Assembly (NCBI GenBank): GCA_963744105.1 | Contig: CAVUSJ010000001.1 | Span: 62,001 to 126,000 of the forward strand | DNA length: 64,000 nt | Direction: 5' to 3' | Origin: DASUPK01 sp963744105 | GTDB taxonomy: Bacteria; Actinomycetota; Thermoleophilia; Solirubrobacterales; 70-9 | Part shown: positions 25,447 through 34,084 of the stretch, one piece after another | How the letters are laid out: each line of letters opens with the position of its first letter | Numbering within the stretch: position 1 is the first letter of the stretch | Notes under the pieces: model-generated | Told to the model about the DNA's origin: nothing | The model's database searches: none | What the model saw: only the letters and a program-made list of their open reading frames with translations | Program-made: the position numbers and the translations under genes

Positions 25447-27233
25447 ATGAAGGTTCTCGCCACGCTCGGCGCCCTGTTGGTCGCGATCGTGGTCGTGTTG
25501 GTGGTTGCCGAGCCCTTCGCCAGCAAGGAGGCGGGCGGCCAGGCCCCGACGGTCGACGGACACCTGTATGTCTCGAGCCAGGGCTCGAACAAGGTCTATC
25601 CATTCGCGTTCGACTTCGACGGCAATCCGAGCCCGATCACGTGCGGGGGCATGGGCTCGTACTGCAACTCCGGCTCGCACTCGAAAGGCGTCGCGATGAC
25701 CCCGGACGGGCGCTACCTGTACGTGGCGGCGTTCACCGACAACGTGGTGACGCCCTTCTCCGTCACCGGCGACGGGTCCCTCACCCCGATCAGCTGCAGC
25801 CCCTCGGACTGCGGCGGGTTCAGCAGCCTCACCGGGGTGGCGGTCAGCCCCGCCGGCGGCGTCGTGTACGTGACTTCCCAGGATCCCAACCCCGACAGGG
25901 TGGCGCCCTATGCGATCCAGGCCGACGGCTCTCTCAAGCAGATCAGCTGCGGGACGGGCTGCCAGACGGGCGCCGATCCCGGAGGAACCGACCCGTACGG
26001 GTGGCGGTGACCCCTGACGGTCGGCACGTCTACGCGGCAAACAGCGCCACCGACTCCGTCACCCCATTCTCGGTCAACGGCGACGGCTCCCTCACGCGGA
26101 TGGCATGTCTGCCGGCCGATTGCGGCACGGGCTCGAGCCCGCGAGGCCTCGCCGTGACCCCAGACGGCCGCTTCCTCTATGCCGCCAACCACGGCTCCGA
26201 CTCGGTATCGGTCTTCTCGATCGGTTCGAACGGCGCGCTCACGAAGGTGACCTGCACGACGGACTGCCAGGGGCCGTCGAGCGGCCTGCCCGTCGGGGTC
26301 GCCGTCAGCCCCGACGGCCGCTTTCTCTACGTCACCAACGGAGACCCGGTCGGCAGCGTGACCAACGGGATCGTTCCGTTCTCGATCAACAGCGACGGCA
26401 CGCTAACCCCGATCGCCTGCTCCGACTGCGGCACGAGCCCGGAACCGCAGGGAATCGGAGTCAGCCCCGACAGCAAGTTCGTCTTCGCTTCGAACTTCGC
26501 GGCGAGCGGGCTTCTCTCCGCCTTCTCGATCGGCTCCACCGGCTCGCTCACCCGGATCGCCTGCGCCTCGCCGACCTGCGACATCGGCAACAGCGACGAG
26601 TTCCAGTCGCTGGTCGTCGCCCCGCAGCGGGCGCCGACGGCTTCCTTCCGCGCCGGGCCGATGCCCGCCGGCCAGACCTCGAACTTCGACGGCTCGGCCT
26701 CGAGGGGATCGGGCCAGGCGCTGGCGCGCTATGACTGGAGCTTCGGGGACGGCGGCCAGGCCCTCGACGCCGGGTCAAGCGTGACGCACGTCTACAGCCA
26801 GGCAGGCACCTACACGGTGACCCTGACCGTCACGGATGACACCGGCTGCTCCGCTCGGGTGATCTACACGGGGCAGACCGCGAGCTGCAGCGGCGGTCCC
26901 TCCGCTACGCAGAGCCAGTCGCTGAGCGTTCCGGGCGTGACGCAGCCCGGCTTCTCGATCGGCAGCGCGAAGCTCAACAAGAAGAAGGGAACCGCGCAAC
27001 TGCCCGTCACCCCGTCTCAGCCCGGCAGTCTCAGGCTGACGGGCAGCGGTGTGGCCGAGCAGAGCGTCGCGGCCTCCGGCACCGTGAACCTGCTGATCAA
27101 GCCGATCGGCAAGGCGAAGAAGAAGCTGGGCGGCAAGGGGAAGCTGAGCGTCTCGGTCACGGTCACCTACACGCCCGGCGGCGGACAGGCCAGTAGCAAG
27201 ACCGCGACGGTGAAGCTGAAGAAGGTCCGGTAG
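25447..27233 (+). pseudogene. Secreted YVTN/lactonase-like beta-propeller with PKD domain, disrupted by a frameshift
   Basis: The gene opens at an ATG with a signal/anchor sequence (MKVLATLGALLVAIVVVLVV) and reads through propeller repeats (GVAMTPDGRYLYVAAF) until a TGA at 26008-26010. The propeller continues without a break in the frame one base back (VRVAVTPDGRHVYAAN, GLAVTPDGRFLYAAN). The shift lies near 25978-26005 and equals one missing base. The second part completes the propeller and adds a PKD domain (RYDWSFGDGG...VTHVYSQAGTYTVTLTVTDD) and a basic tail with KLNKKKG, KKKLGGKGK and KLKKVR. I see no clear slippery heptamer, so mutation or a sequencing error is likelier than programmed frameshifting. 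Confidence 0.8.
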
Positions 27234-27284
27234 CGCCGCGCGCTGGGAGGGGGAGATGATGGCAACGCTCTTCCTTATGAAGGC

Positions 27285-27989
27285 GTGCTGCCAAACGTCG
27301 AAGAGATCGCCACCGTGGTCGTCTGCGAGGACGACGACGCGACGCGCGAGCTCCTCTGCGACCACCTGACAGCCGATCGGTACCGGGCCCTGCCCGCGCC
27401 GAGCGCATCCGATGCGCTGCGGCTCTGCGGCTACAACCAGCCCGACCTGATGCTGCTGGACCTCGGGCTCCCGGACGCGCCGGGGATCGACGTCCTGCGG
27501 GAGATCCGCGCCGCCGGCGAGCGCTTCGACCCGGACCTTCCCGTGGTGATCCTCTCCGGCCGCTCGGGGGAGGCCGACCGGCTGCGCGGCTTCGAGGCCG
27601 GCGCCGATGACTATCTCGCCAAGCCGTTCCACTATCCGGAGCTGGTGGCCCGGGTGTCAGCCGTGCTTCGCCGGCGCGCGGGTGCGCGGCGCGGACCGAT
27701 TCGGCTCGGAGACCTGACCGTCGATCCGTCGACGCGGCGGGTCACGGTCGGGGACCGGCGAGTCGAGCTGGCCAACAAGGAGTTCGCGCTGCTCCGCGCG
27801 CTGGCGTCAGAGCCGCGCCGGGTCTTCACAAAGGACGAGCTGCTGCGCGACGTCTGGGGCTTTCGCTCGAAGGGGCGGACCAGGACCCTCGACTCCCACG
27901 CCAGCCGGCTGCGTCGCAAGCTCGACCCCGAGGGAGCGCGGTACGTGTTCAACTGCTGGGGCGTCGGCTACCGGCTGCTGGACTCATGA
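27285..27989 (+). CDS. OmpR/PhoB-family response regulator
   Basis: GTG start, 234 residues. The receiver domain (about 10-125) has the acidic pair CEDDD, the phospho-acceptor Asp in LMLLDLGLP, the Ser/Thr position in VILSGRSG and the conserved Lys in LAKPF. The winged-helix DNA-binding domain (about 138-232) includes ELLRDVWGF and TLDSHASRLRRKL. The next gene, overlapping by ATGA, encodes its probable kinase. Location just before cpaB and near tadABC suggests control of pilus genes, which is inference. Confidence 0.94.
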   Translation: MLPNVEEIATVVVCEDDDATRELLCDHLTADRYRALPAPSASDALRLCGYNQPDLMLLDLGLPDAPGIDVLREIRAAGERFDPDLPVVILSGRSGEADRLRGFEAGADDYLAKPFHYPELVARVSAVLRRRAGARRGPIRLGDLTVDPSTRRVTVGDRRVELANKEFALLRALASEPRRVFTKDELLRDVWGFRSKGRTRTLDSHASRLRRKLDPEGARYVFNCWGVGYRLLDS

Positions 27990-28615
27990 TCACCCCGGCG
28001 CACAAGCGCGCGCTCAACCGGGCGCTGCACGAGCTCCGGCGCCCGCTGCAGGCGCTGGTCCTGATGGAGGAGGACTCGACCCAGCCCGCCGCGTCGCCGC
28101 CGGCAGCCAGCCGGCGTGGTCTGCTCGAGGTGGCGGCCAGCGCGCTTCGTGACCTGGACGGAGCCCTCAACGGCGGGGCGCCCTCTCGCCGGACCGGCCG
28201 ATTCTCCTGCCGGGAGGTCGTGCTCGCGGCTCTCGAGCGCTGGCGCCCGATCGCCGCGAGGTCGGGCGGCATCCGCGTCTACTGGGATGCCGGTCCGGCG
28301 CCCGTCGAGGGGGATGCGGCCCGGATGGCGCAGGCGCTTGACAACCTGATCGCCAACGCTCTCGAGCACGGCGGTCCGCCCGTGGTGGTGACGGGCGCGC
28401 GGGTGGCGCAGCGGATCCGGGTGACGATCGCCAACGGGGCGCCGGACCGCACGCCGAGGCGGGAGCGCGATCCCCGTCGCGGATATGGAACGGATCTGGT
28501 CTCCGAGGTCGCGGCCGCGCACCGCGGCCGCTTCGCCCTCTGCCGGACCGGCAGCGGCTGCGTCGCGGCGCTCGAGCTACCGCTCGCCGAGCCCGGTTAC
28601 GCGCTGGCGGCGTGA
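27986..28615 (+). CDS. Short soluble histidine kinase
   Basis: This 209-residue protein has no membrane or sensor domain. It has an H-box (LHELRRPLQAL, candidate phosphorylated His about residue 15), an N-box (ALDNLIANALEHG) and a reduced G-box region (RRGYGTDLVSEVAAAHRGRF). Such minimal kinases need another protein or intracellular ligand for input. ATG overlaps the response-regulator stop and the TGA overlaps the next GTG. The pair and the following cpaB-like gene therefore form one tight unit. Confidence 0.85.
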   Translation: MITPAHKRALNRALHELRRPLQALVLMEEDSTQPAASPPAASRRGLLEVAASALRDLDGALNGGAPSRRTGRFSCREVVLAALERWRPIAARSGGIRVYWDAGPAPVEGDAARMAQALDNLIANALEHGGPPVVVTGARVAQRIRVTIANGAPDRTPRRERDPRRGYGTDLVSEVAAAHRGRFALCRTGSGCVAALELPLAEPGYALAA

Positions 28616-29259
28616 GCCGCCGGAGACGGGCCGTTCTCTTTCTGACCGCGGCCCTCGTCTGCGCCCTGCTCGCAGCGATGGTCGCCGCCCGGTACCGCTC
28701 CAGGGTCGAGGCGCGCTACGGGCCGTTGCGGCCGGTGCTCGTCGCCACAGCCGAGTTGCCGGCGGGGGAGACGATCGCGGTGGACCGGGTGGGGGCGGCA
28801 CTCGCGGTGCGGAGGGTTCCGGCGAGCTTTGTCCCTCCCGGTGCGCTGACGATCCCGGCCGACGCCGTTGGCCGGGCGCCCAGCGCGATCATCCCGTCGG
28901 GCTCCTACGTGCTCGGCGCCCAGCTCGCCGTTCCGCGGCCGAACGCGTCCCATGCACCGGGCGCCATCGCCGGGTTGCGGCCGGTCGAGGTGGCGGTCGC
29001 TGGAGCGGAGGCTCTCACCGTGGGCGGCGGCTCTCCCGAGGGGAGCCGCGTCGACGTGGTGGTGGCGCGGCAGGCCGGGCTCGGGCGGTCGGCGCAGGCG
29101 CACATAGCCGCGACCGGGGTGAGGCTCCTTGCGCTCCGCAGCCCCGCCGGTCCGGGCGAGGGTTGGTCGGCCACTCTCGCGGTCACCGAGCAGCAGGCGC
29201 TCGCGCTGATCGGCGCGCAGAGCGCCGGGCGCGAGATCCGCCTGCTGCCCAGAACCTGA
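28612..29259 (+). CDS. cpaB: SAF-domain protein, CpaB/RcpC-like pilus assembly protein
   Basis: GTG start overlapping the kinase stop; 215 residues. One N-terminal membrane helix (about 8-26) is followed by a SAF domain (LVATAELPAGETIAVDRV, then SGSYVLGAQL) and a region resembling the C-terminal part of CpaB/RcpC. In Flp/Tad pilus systems this protein sits in the envelope and assists secretin or pilus assembly. The tad ATPase and inner-membrane genes lie 1.5 kb downstream on the same strand, beyond a minus-strand insertion, which supports the call. Confidence 0.78.
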   Translation: MSRRRRAVLFLTAALVCALLAAMVAARYRSRVEARYGPLRPVLVATAELPAGETIAVDRVGAALAVRRVPASFVPPGALTIPADAVGRAPSAIIPSGSYVLGAQLAVPRPNASHAPGAIAGLRPVEVAVAGAEALTVGGGSPEGSRVDVVVARQAGLGRSAQAHIAATGVRLLALRSPAGPGEGWSATLAVTEQQALALIGAQSAGREIRLLPRT

Positions 29260-29676
29260 TCAACCGGCCGTCGGCTTGCCGAGGCGGTACTTGTTCCCCG
29301 AGGGGTCGCGGAACTCCGAGTCCAGCCCATACGGCTGCTCGGTCGGCGCCTCGGTGAACTCCACACCACGGCCCTTGAGCTCCTCGTATTCCGCCTGGAC
29401 GTCGTCGGCCGTCAGGAAGACCGTGCCGGAGAAGCCCTTCGACATCAGGTCCTCGACCTGCTTCTTGGTCTCCTCGTCCATGACCGGCGGGCCCGGGATC
29501 GCCATCAGGGCGAGGGAGAAGTCCTGGCCGGGCGCTCCGACCGTGAGCCAACGGAAGCCGCCGAGCTCCTCCATGGTGATGTCGGAGCGGACCTCCCAGC
29601 CGATCTTCTTGGTCCAGAACTCGAGGGCCTCGTCCTGGTCATGGACCCAGACCTGCCCGTTCGAAACGCGGATCAT
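29260..29676 (-). CDS. VOC (glyoxalase/bleomycin-resistance) family protein
   Basis: This 138-residue protein has the two beta-alpha-beta-beta-beta modules of a VOC fold. One starts with QVWVHDQDEALEFWTKKIGWEV; the other holds TVFLTADDVQAEYEELKGRGVEF and ends with FRDPSGNKYRL. His in the first module and Glu in FRDPSG-type strands are candidate metal ligands. ATG with AGGAG upstream. The AraC-type gene beside it on the same strand is a frequent partner of such VOC genes and probably its regulator. Substrate unknown. Confidence 0.9.
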   Translation of the reverse strand: MIRVSNGQVWVHDQDEALEFWTKKIGWEVRSDITMEELGGFRWLTVGAPGQDFSLALMAIPGPPVMDEETKKQVEDLMSKGFSGTVFLTADDVQAEYEELKGRGVEFTEAPTEQPYGLDSEFRDPSGNKYRLGKPTAG

Positions 29677-29726
29677 TTCGACTCCTTTCAGTCGATTCGG
29701 TGGACGATGGCCAAGCTAGTTGCGGC

Positions 29727-30149
29727 TCAGCCGGCTGTCTTCTTCAAACGTGCTCTCTCGGGCCGTAGATAGGTCCGCAGGACGCAGCTCGGCACCTTGG
29801 CGGAGGCGGCCGCAGGCGGCCGGCTTGCGCGGTACTCGGTCGGCGTCTGGCCGTAGGCCCGCCTGAAGCTCGTGGTGAAGGAGCCGATGCTCACCAGCCC
29901 GACCTCGAGGCAGACCTCGGCGACGCTCCAATCCGTCATCCGCAGGAGTGCCGCGGCGCGCTCGAGACGGCGGGTCAGCAGGTAGTGATGAGGGGACTCG
30001 CCGAAGGTGCGACGGAATTCACGGCTGAAATGCGCCTTCGAGAGGCCGGCCGCGCCGGCCATGTCGTCGACGTCCAGACGCTCCGAATAGCGGGCGTCAG
30101 CGAGGTCTTTTGCTCGCAGGAGATGACGTGCCGGATGGGTGAAGGCCAT
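29727..30149 (-). CDS. AraC family transcriptional regulator
   Basis: This 140-residue protein consists of little more than the AraC/XylS double helix-turn-helix domain. It has DVDDMAGAAGLSKAHFSREFR as first HTH and SVAEVCLEVG followed by SFTTSFRRAYGQTPTEYR as second HTH with the family signature. A short basic tail follows. No ligand-binding domain is present. It lies 50 bp upstream of the VOC gene on the same strand, so control of that gene is the simplest reading. Confidence 0.92.
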   Translation of the reverse strand: MAFTHPARHLLRAKDLADARYSERLDVDDMAGAAGLSKAHFSREFRRTFGESPHHYLLTRRLERAAALLRMTDWSVAEVCLEVGLVSIGSFTTSFRRAYGQTPTEYRASRPPAAASAKVPSCVLRTYLRPERARLKKTAG

Positions 30150-30169
30150 CGCTGGTCAATGAGACTCCG

Positions 30170-30676
30170 TCAACCCGCCTGATTAATCGCTCGATTGAAC
30201 GCCGCCTCGGCCTCGTCGCCGTGAACGGCGAACACGACGCGCTCCAGGCCGCTGCCCGAATCCAGGTGGCGCCTCGCCTCCTCGACCTCGATTCGCGCGG
30301 CCTCGTCGAGGGGAAAGCCGCCGACGCCAGTCCCGAAGGCGACCAGGGCGAGGCTCTTCGCGCCGAGCACGTCTGCCTTGGCGAGAGTGCTCGCCGTGGC
30401 GCTGCGGATGATCTCCGCGGAGGTCGGCCCGCCGAGCTCCATGGTCGCGGCGTGGATCACCCAGCGAGCAGGCATCTCGCCCGCCGTCGTCTCGGTTGCC
30501 TCGCCGAGGCCGATCGGGGCGCGCTCGTCGCTCTCGGCCTGCACCTCGGGCCCACCGGCTCGCGAAATCGCGGCCGCGACGCCGCCGGCGTGCCTCAGCT
30601 GCGTGTTGGCGGCGTTCGCGATGGCGTCGACGTCGAGTTTGGTGATGTCCGCCTGCTTGACCTCGATCTCGGCCAC
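30170..30676 (-). CDS. Macro domain protein (ADP-ribose binding)
   Basis: GTG start, 168 residues, a single macro domain. It has AIANAANTQLRHAGGVAAAI (adenine/ribose-contact region with the Asn-containing catalytic loop) and LVAFGTGVGGFP (diphosphate-binding loop). Macro domains of this type bind or hydrolyse ADP-ribose derivatives. With VOC and AraC genes it forms the minus-strand block inserted between cpaB and tadA. Confidence 0.93.
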   Translation of the reverse strand: MAEIEVKQADITKLDVDAIANAANTQLRHAGGVAAAISRAGGPEVQAESDERAPIGLGEATETTAGEMPARWVIHAATMELGGPTSAEIIRSATASTLAKADVLGAKSLALVAFGTGVGGFPLDEAARIEVEEARRHLDSGSGLERVVFAVHGDEAEAAFNRAINQAG

Positions 30677-30756
30677 CGCTTTCGGAGGCTAGCGTCGCGG
30701 CCATCACTCGGCGGCTCGACGGGGGCGAGTGGGCCACCTCGCCGCCTTACCCATGG

Positions 30757-31935
30757 GTGGACGAACGAGTCCGCCGCCGACATCTGGACGAGCTGGCCGC
30801 CGAATTGCGCCGGCGCCTGGTCGAGCGTCGCCGCGCGCAGGCGGCATCGGGCGGCGGCGACATGGGTCCGCTCCCCCAGGCGGTGCGCGAGCTCGTCGAC
30901 GAGGATGCCGCGATTCTGGAGGGGCCGACGCGGGAGCGCCTCCGCGAGCTGATTCTGCGGGAGGCGGTGGGGCTCGGCCCGTTGGAGGAGCTGCTCGCGG
31001 ACGAGGCGGTCGAGGAGGTGATGGTCAACGGCCACGAGCGCGTCTACGTGGAGCGGGCCGGCAGGATCGAGCGGACTGAGGTCAGCTTCCCCTCCGAGCA
31101 GGCGCTGCGAGACGCGATCGAACGGATCCTGACGCCGCTCGGCCGCAGGGTCGACGAGCTCAGCCCGATGGTCGACGCGCGACTGGAGGACGGTTCGCGC
31201 GTCCACGTCGTGATCCCACCGCTGGCAGTCGACGGGCCGTCGATGTCGATCCGCCGCTTCTCCGCTGTCCGGCCGGGCCCGCGGGAGCTCGTCGAGCTCG
31301 GCACGATCACCGAGGAGCTCCACGACCAGCTGGCGGCGGCCGTCGCCGCGCGACGCAGCGTGCTGGTCAGCGGCGGGACCGGGTCCGGCAAGACGACGCT
31401 GCTGAACGCCCTGTCCGCCTTCATCGACTCGGGCGAGCGGGTGATCACGATCGAGGACGCGGCCGAGCTGCGATTGCGGCAGCCGCACGTCGTCCGGCTC
31501 GAGAGCCGGCCCTCGAACGTCGAGGGACGGGGGAGGGTCACCATTCGCGATCTTCTGCGCGGAGCCCTTCGGATGCGGCCCGATCGCATCGTGATCGGGG
31601 AGGTCCGCGGCGGCGAGGCGCTCGACCTGCTGATGGCCCTCAACACCGGGCACGAGGGCGCGCTCTCGACCGTGCACGCGAACTCGCCCGAGGACGCGCT
31701 GCGGCGACTCGAGACGCTTGCCCTGATGGCGGGAGTCGGATTGCCGCACGAGGCGATTCGCGAGCAGCTCGGCCGGGGGCTCGACCTGATCATCCACCTC
31801 GCCCGGCTCAGCGACGGGTCTCGCCGCGTGGTGGAGGTCGCGGAGGTGGTGCGGACGGCTGGGTCCGTCGGTGTCCGCGAGCTCTACCGGCTGGGAACCG
31901 ACAGAGAGGGGCGCCCGTGGGCGGCGCGGCCCTGA
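30757..31935 (+). CDS. tadA: Tad/Flp pilus assembly ATPase (TadA/CpaF)
   Basis: GTG start, 392 residues. An N-terminal helical domain precedes the GSPII_E-type ATPase core: VLVSGGTGSGKTTLLNAL (Walker A), the Asp box TIEDAAELRL, RMRPDRIVIGEVRGGEA (Walker B region) and LSTVHANSPEDAL (His box). This hexameric ATPase powers assembly of Flp-type pili. The end overlaps the tadB start by 19 bp. The rest of the system in view is tadB and tadC; no pilin, prepilin peptidase or TadE is seen. Confidence 0.94.
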   Translation: MDERVRRRHLDELAAELRRRLVERRRAQAASGGGDMGPLPQAVRELVDEDAAILEGPTRERLRELILREAVGLGPLEELLADEAVEEVMVNGHERVYVERAGRIERTEVSFPSEQALRDAIERILTPLGRRVDELSPMVDARLEDGSRVHVVIPPLAVDGPSMSIRRFSAVRPGPRELVELGTITEELHDQLAAAVAARRSVLVSGGTGSGKTTLLNALSAFIDSGERVITIEDAAELRLRQPHVVRLESRPSNVEGRGRVTIRDLLRGALRMRPDRIVIGEVRGGEALDLLMALNTGHEGALSTVHANSPEDALRRLETLALMAGVGLPHEAIREQLGRGLDLIIHLARLSDGSRRVVEVAEVVRTAGSVGVRELYRLGTDREGRPWAARP

Positions 31936-32765
31936 TCGCCCTGGTCTCGATGGCGGGAGGCCTCGCCGCGGTCGCGGTTCGCGAGACCGTGGTCTCGGCC
32001 CCCGGCGTCGCGAGCTGGCTGCGCACCTCGATCGCACCCCTGCGGCGCGCCTCGCGCGAGGGCTACGCGCCGAGCGCCGAGGAGCAGCGCCGCCTCGCCC
32101 TCCTGGGCAGTGGGGCGATCGCCGCGACGGCGATCCTGCTCGCCGGACCCGGGCCGCTGGCGGTGGCCGCCGCGGCCGGCCCGTGGTGCGTCGGCGCCTT
32201 GGTCGCCGGACGGCGCGAGCGCTATCGCCGCGCGGTGGAGCGCTCGGTGCCGGACATGGCATCGGCGATCGCCGATGCGATCTCGGGAGGCCACTCCGTA
32301 AGGGGCGCGCTCGCGGCGGCCGCTGGATCGCTTGACGGCCCGGCGGCCGCGGAGCTCGCCCGGGTCGCCGCTGAGCTGGAGCTCGGCGCGTCGACCGCCG
32401 AGGCGCTCTCGGCGATGCGCGCCCGGGTCCGCTCGGACCGGGTCGACTCTCTGGCCACCGCGCTGCTCAGCCAGCAGGTGGCGGGTGGGGATGTCGCCTC
32501 GCTCATGCGGCGGCTCGCGGCCGCGGCGGCGGACCGCGACAGGGTCGCCGACGAGGCGCGGGCCGCCACCACCCAGGCTCGCTTCACGGGCCTGCTCGTG
32601 GTCGCCCTGCCCGCCGGGGCGGCCCTCTTCGCGGAGCTGCTTCAACCGGGATTCGTCTCCCGCGTCCTCTCCGAGCCCGCCTCGGCGGCGATGCTGGTCG
32701 CGGCCGGAGGACTCCAGGCTCTGGGTTTCGGCCTGATTCGCCGTCTCGGAAGGCCCGCGGAGTGA
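31917..32765 (+). CDS. tadB: Tad pilus inner-membrane protein TadB
   Basis: GTG start within the end of tadA; 282 residues. Two N-terminal helices, a cytoplasmic T2SSF domain (SVPDMASAIADAISGGHSVR and QQVAGGDVASLMRRL are typical), and two C-terminal helices. TadB forms the platform on which the TadA ATPase acts. The stop overlaps the GTG of tadC. Confidence 0.9.
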   Translation: MGGAALIALVSMAGGLAAVAVRETVVSAPGVASWLRTSIAPLRRASREGYAPSAEEQRRLALLGSGAIAATAILLAGPGPLAVAAAAGPWCVGALVAGRRERYRRAVERSVPDMASAIADAISGGHSVRGALAAAAGSLDGPAAAELARVAAELELGASTAEALSAMRARVRSDRVDSLATALLSQQVAGGDVASLMRRLAAAAADRDRVADEARAATTQARFTGLLVVALPAGAALFAELLQPGFVSRVLSEPASAAMLVAAGGLQALGFGLIRRLGRPAE

Positions 32766-33589
32766 CGGCGGCACTGACGCTCGGCCTGGCCGCACTCGTG
32801 CTGGGGATCGCCGCGATCGCGCAGCTGCTCCCGCGCGGGTCGGACTCGGCCGTCACCGACGCCGGAACGCCAACGCCCGGTTCCTGGTCTCTGATCGCGA
32901 CGGCGGACCGCCGATTGAGGCTCTCCGCTCGCCTCGCCAGGGCGGGGCTGACGGAGCGAGTCTCGATTCGGGCCATGCTCGCCGCCAAGCTGGGTGGGGC
33001 GGTGGCCGGGCTGCTCTGGGCGATGGTCATCGCCCCCGCGGGTCCGAGCCGGCTCGCCTGGGTGGTCGCAGTGGGGCTGCCAGCCGCCGGGTTCCTCGCA
33101 CCCGATGCCTGGCTCGAGCGACACGCCCGCGGGCGGCTGCGCGCGCTCCGGGCCGGCCTGCCGGATGCGCTCGACCTCCTCGCCGTGGGGACGGCGGCCG
33201 GGCGCAGCCCGATGGCGGGCCTCAGCGAGCTGGGAAGGGGGGACGGTCCGCTGGCGCGCGAGCTGGCGATGCTCTCCGCGGAGAACGGCTGCGGCTTGCC
33301 GCAGAGCGAGGCACTCGCGTCGCTACGCCGGCGCGCCCCCGTGCGCGAGGTCGCGGCGATGTGCGGGGTGATCGAGCGCTCCCGCCGCTACGGATCGCCC
33401 CTGGCCGATCAGCTCCGCGAGCAGGCGACCGCGCTCCGGGGCGTCCAGCGCCGCCGGATCGAGGAGCACGCGGCCCGCGCGGCTCCGAAGATCCAGCTCG
33501 CGGTCGCCCTGCTGCTCGTGCCCTCCGTGCTGCTGATGATCGCCGCCGGCCTGCTCGCCAACGTCGACCGGTTCATGTCCGGATTCTGA
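32762..33589 (+). CDS. tadC: Tad pilus inner-membrane protein TadC
   Basis: This 275-residue paralogue of TadB has hydrophobic segments around a T2SSF domain. ALRAGLPDALDLLAVGTAAGRS, SLRRRAPVREV and IERSRRYGSPLADQLREQA are characteristic. It pairs with TadB in the platform complex. The stop abuts the minus-strand Ada-domain gene, ending the Tad set without downstream tadD, tadE or tadG genes. Confidence 0.9.
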   Translation: MTAALTLGLAALVLGIAAIAQLLPRGSDSAVTDAGTPTPGSWSLIATADRRLRLSARLARAGLTERVSIRAMLAAKLGGAVAGLLWAMVIAPAGPSRLAWVVAVGLPAAGFLAPDAWLERHARGRLRALRAGLPDALDLLAVGTAAGRSPMAGLSELGRGDGPLARELAMLSAENGCGLPQSEALASLRRRAPVREVAAMCGVIERSRRYGSPLADQLREQATALRGVQRRRIEEHAARAAPKIQLAVALLLVPSVLLMIAAGLLANVDRFMSGF

Positions 33590-33805
33590 TCAGACCTCGT
33601 CCGGGTGGCACCTGAGGCACGCCCGGAAGCCATCGCTCCGCGCCGCCTCCGCCGTCAGGTAGAAGCGCACGCTCTCGCGCTTCGGGGTCCGCGCCGGGCA
33701 GCCCGGCCGGCAGTAGATCCCGGTCGAGGTGACAGCGGCGAAGAACTCGCCGGCGTAGCGGTCGTCCCTGGTCTCCATCGCCCGGAAGCGCTGTTCGAAG
33801 TCCAT
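33590..33805 (-). CDS. Stand-alone Ada-type zinc domain
   Basis: ATG preceded by GAGAGGAG; only 71 residues. The sequence FFAAVTSTGIYCRPGCPARTPK and the C-terminal CLRCHP supply the four cysteines of the Ada N-terminal domain, which repairs methylphosphotriesters by methyl transfer to a zinc-bound Cys. In known proteins this module is followed by AraC, AlkA or Ogt domains, but here the gene stops right after the last Cys pair. It may be a remnant, or a genuine small methyl-sensing or zinc protein. The 250 bp upstream hold only short inverted repeats (33899-33916 and 33967-33982). Confidence 0.75.
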   Translation of the reverse strand: MDFEQRFRAMETRDDRYAGEFFAAVTSTGIYCRPGCPARTPKRESVRFYLTAEAARSDGFRACLRCHPDEV

Positions 33806-34055
33806 CGGTGCTCCTCTCGGTTCGTCTCGCCAATGGAACGCACCGAGGGGTGAGCGCGTGAGACGGCGGTGGGGGAAGTTCGGAGGCGGTCCTCTTTGCT
33901 GCAACCGGAGTTGCAGGAGCGGCGCCGTTTCGGGCCCTTCTTCGCGTCCAGGGCGGGACCCAAAAACCGCATGGGAATGCGGAATTCAGCGCTTTCCGGA
34001 CCCGGGTAGCAATTCCGTCCGACGGATCGGCTGGAATGCGACCGCCCAATCTGTG

Positions 34056-34084
34056 TTGCAAAGTGGGACGGAGTGGGCTAGCGT
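34056..34084 (+). promoter_or_regulatory. Promoter of the mra/dcw cluster
   Basis: TTGCAA (34056-34061) and TAGCGT (34079-34084) are separated by exactly 17 bp and match the actinobacterial TTGACA/TANNNT pattern. The predicted transcript would start near 34091, giving a leader of roughly 95 bases before the TTG start of mraZ. The spacer and -10 are covered by the MraZ boxes. Confidence 0.65.

Noticed and set aside
33899..33982. Short inverted repeats CTGCAAC/GTTGCAG and CCGCAT/ATGCGG upstream of the Ada-domain gene
   Set aside because: Each arm is 6-7 bp, common by chance in such a stretch, and no promoter boxes line up with them. They are noted only within the gene entry.
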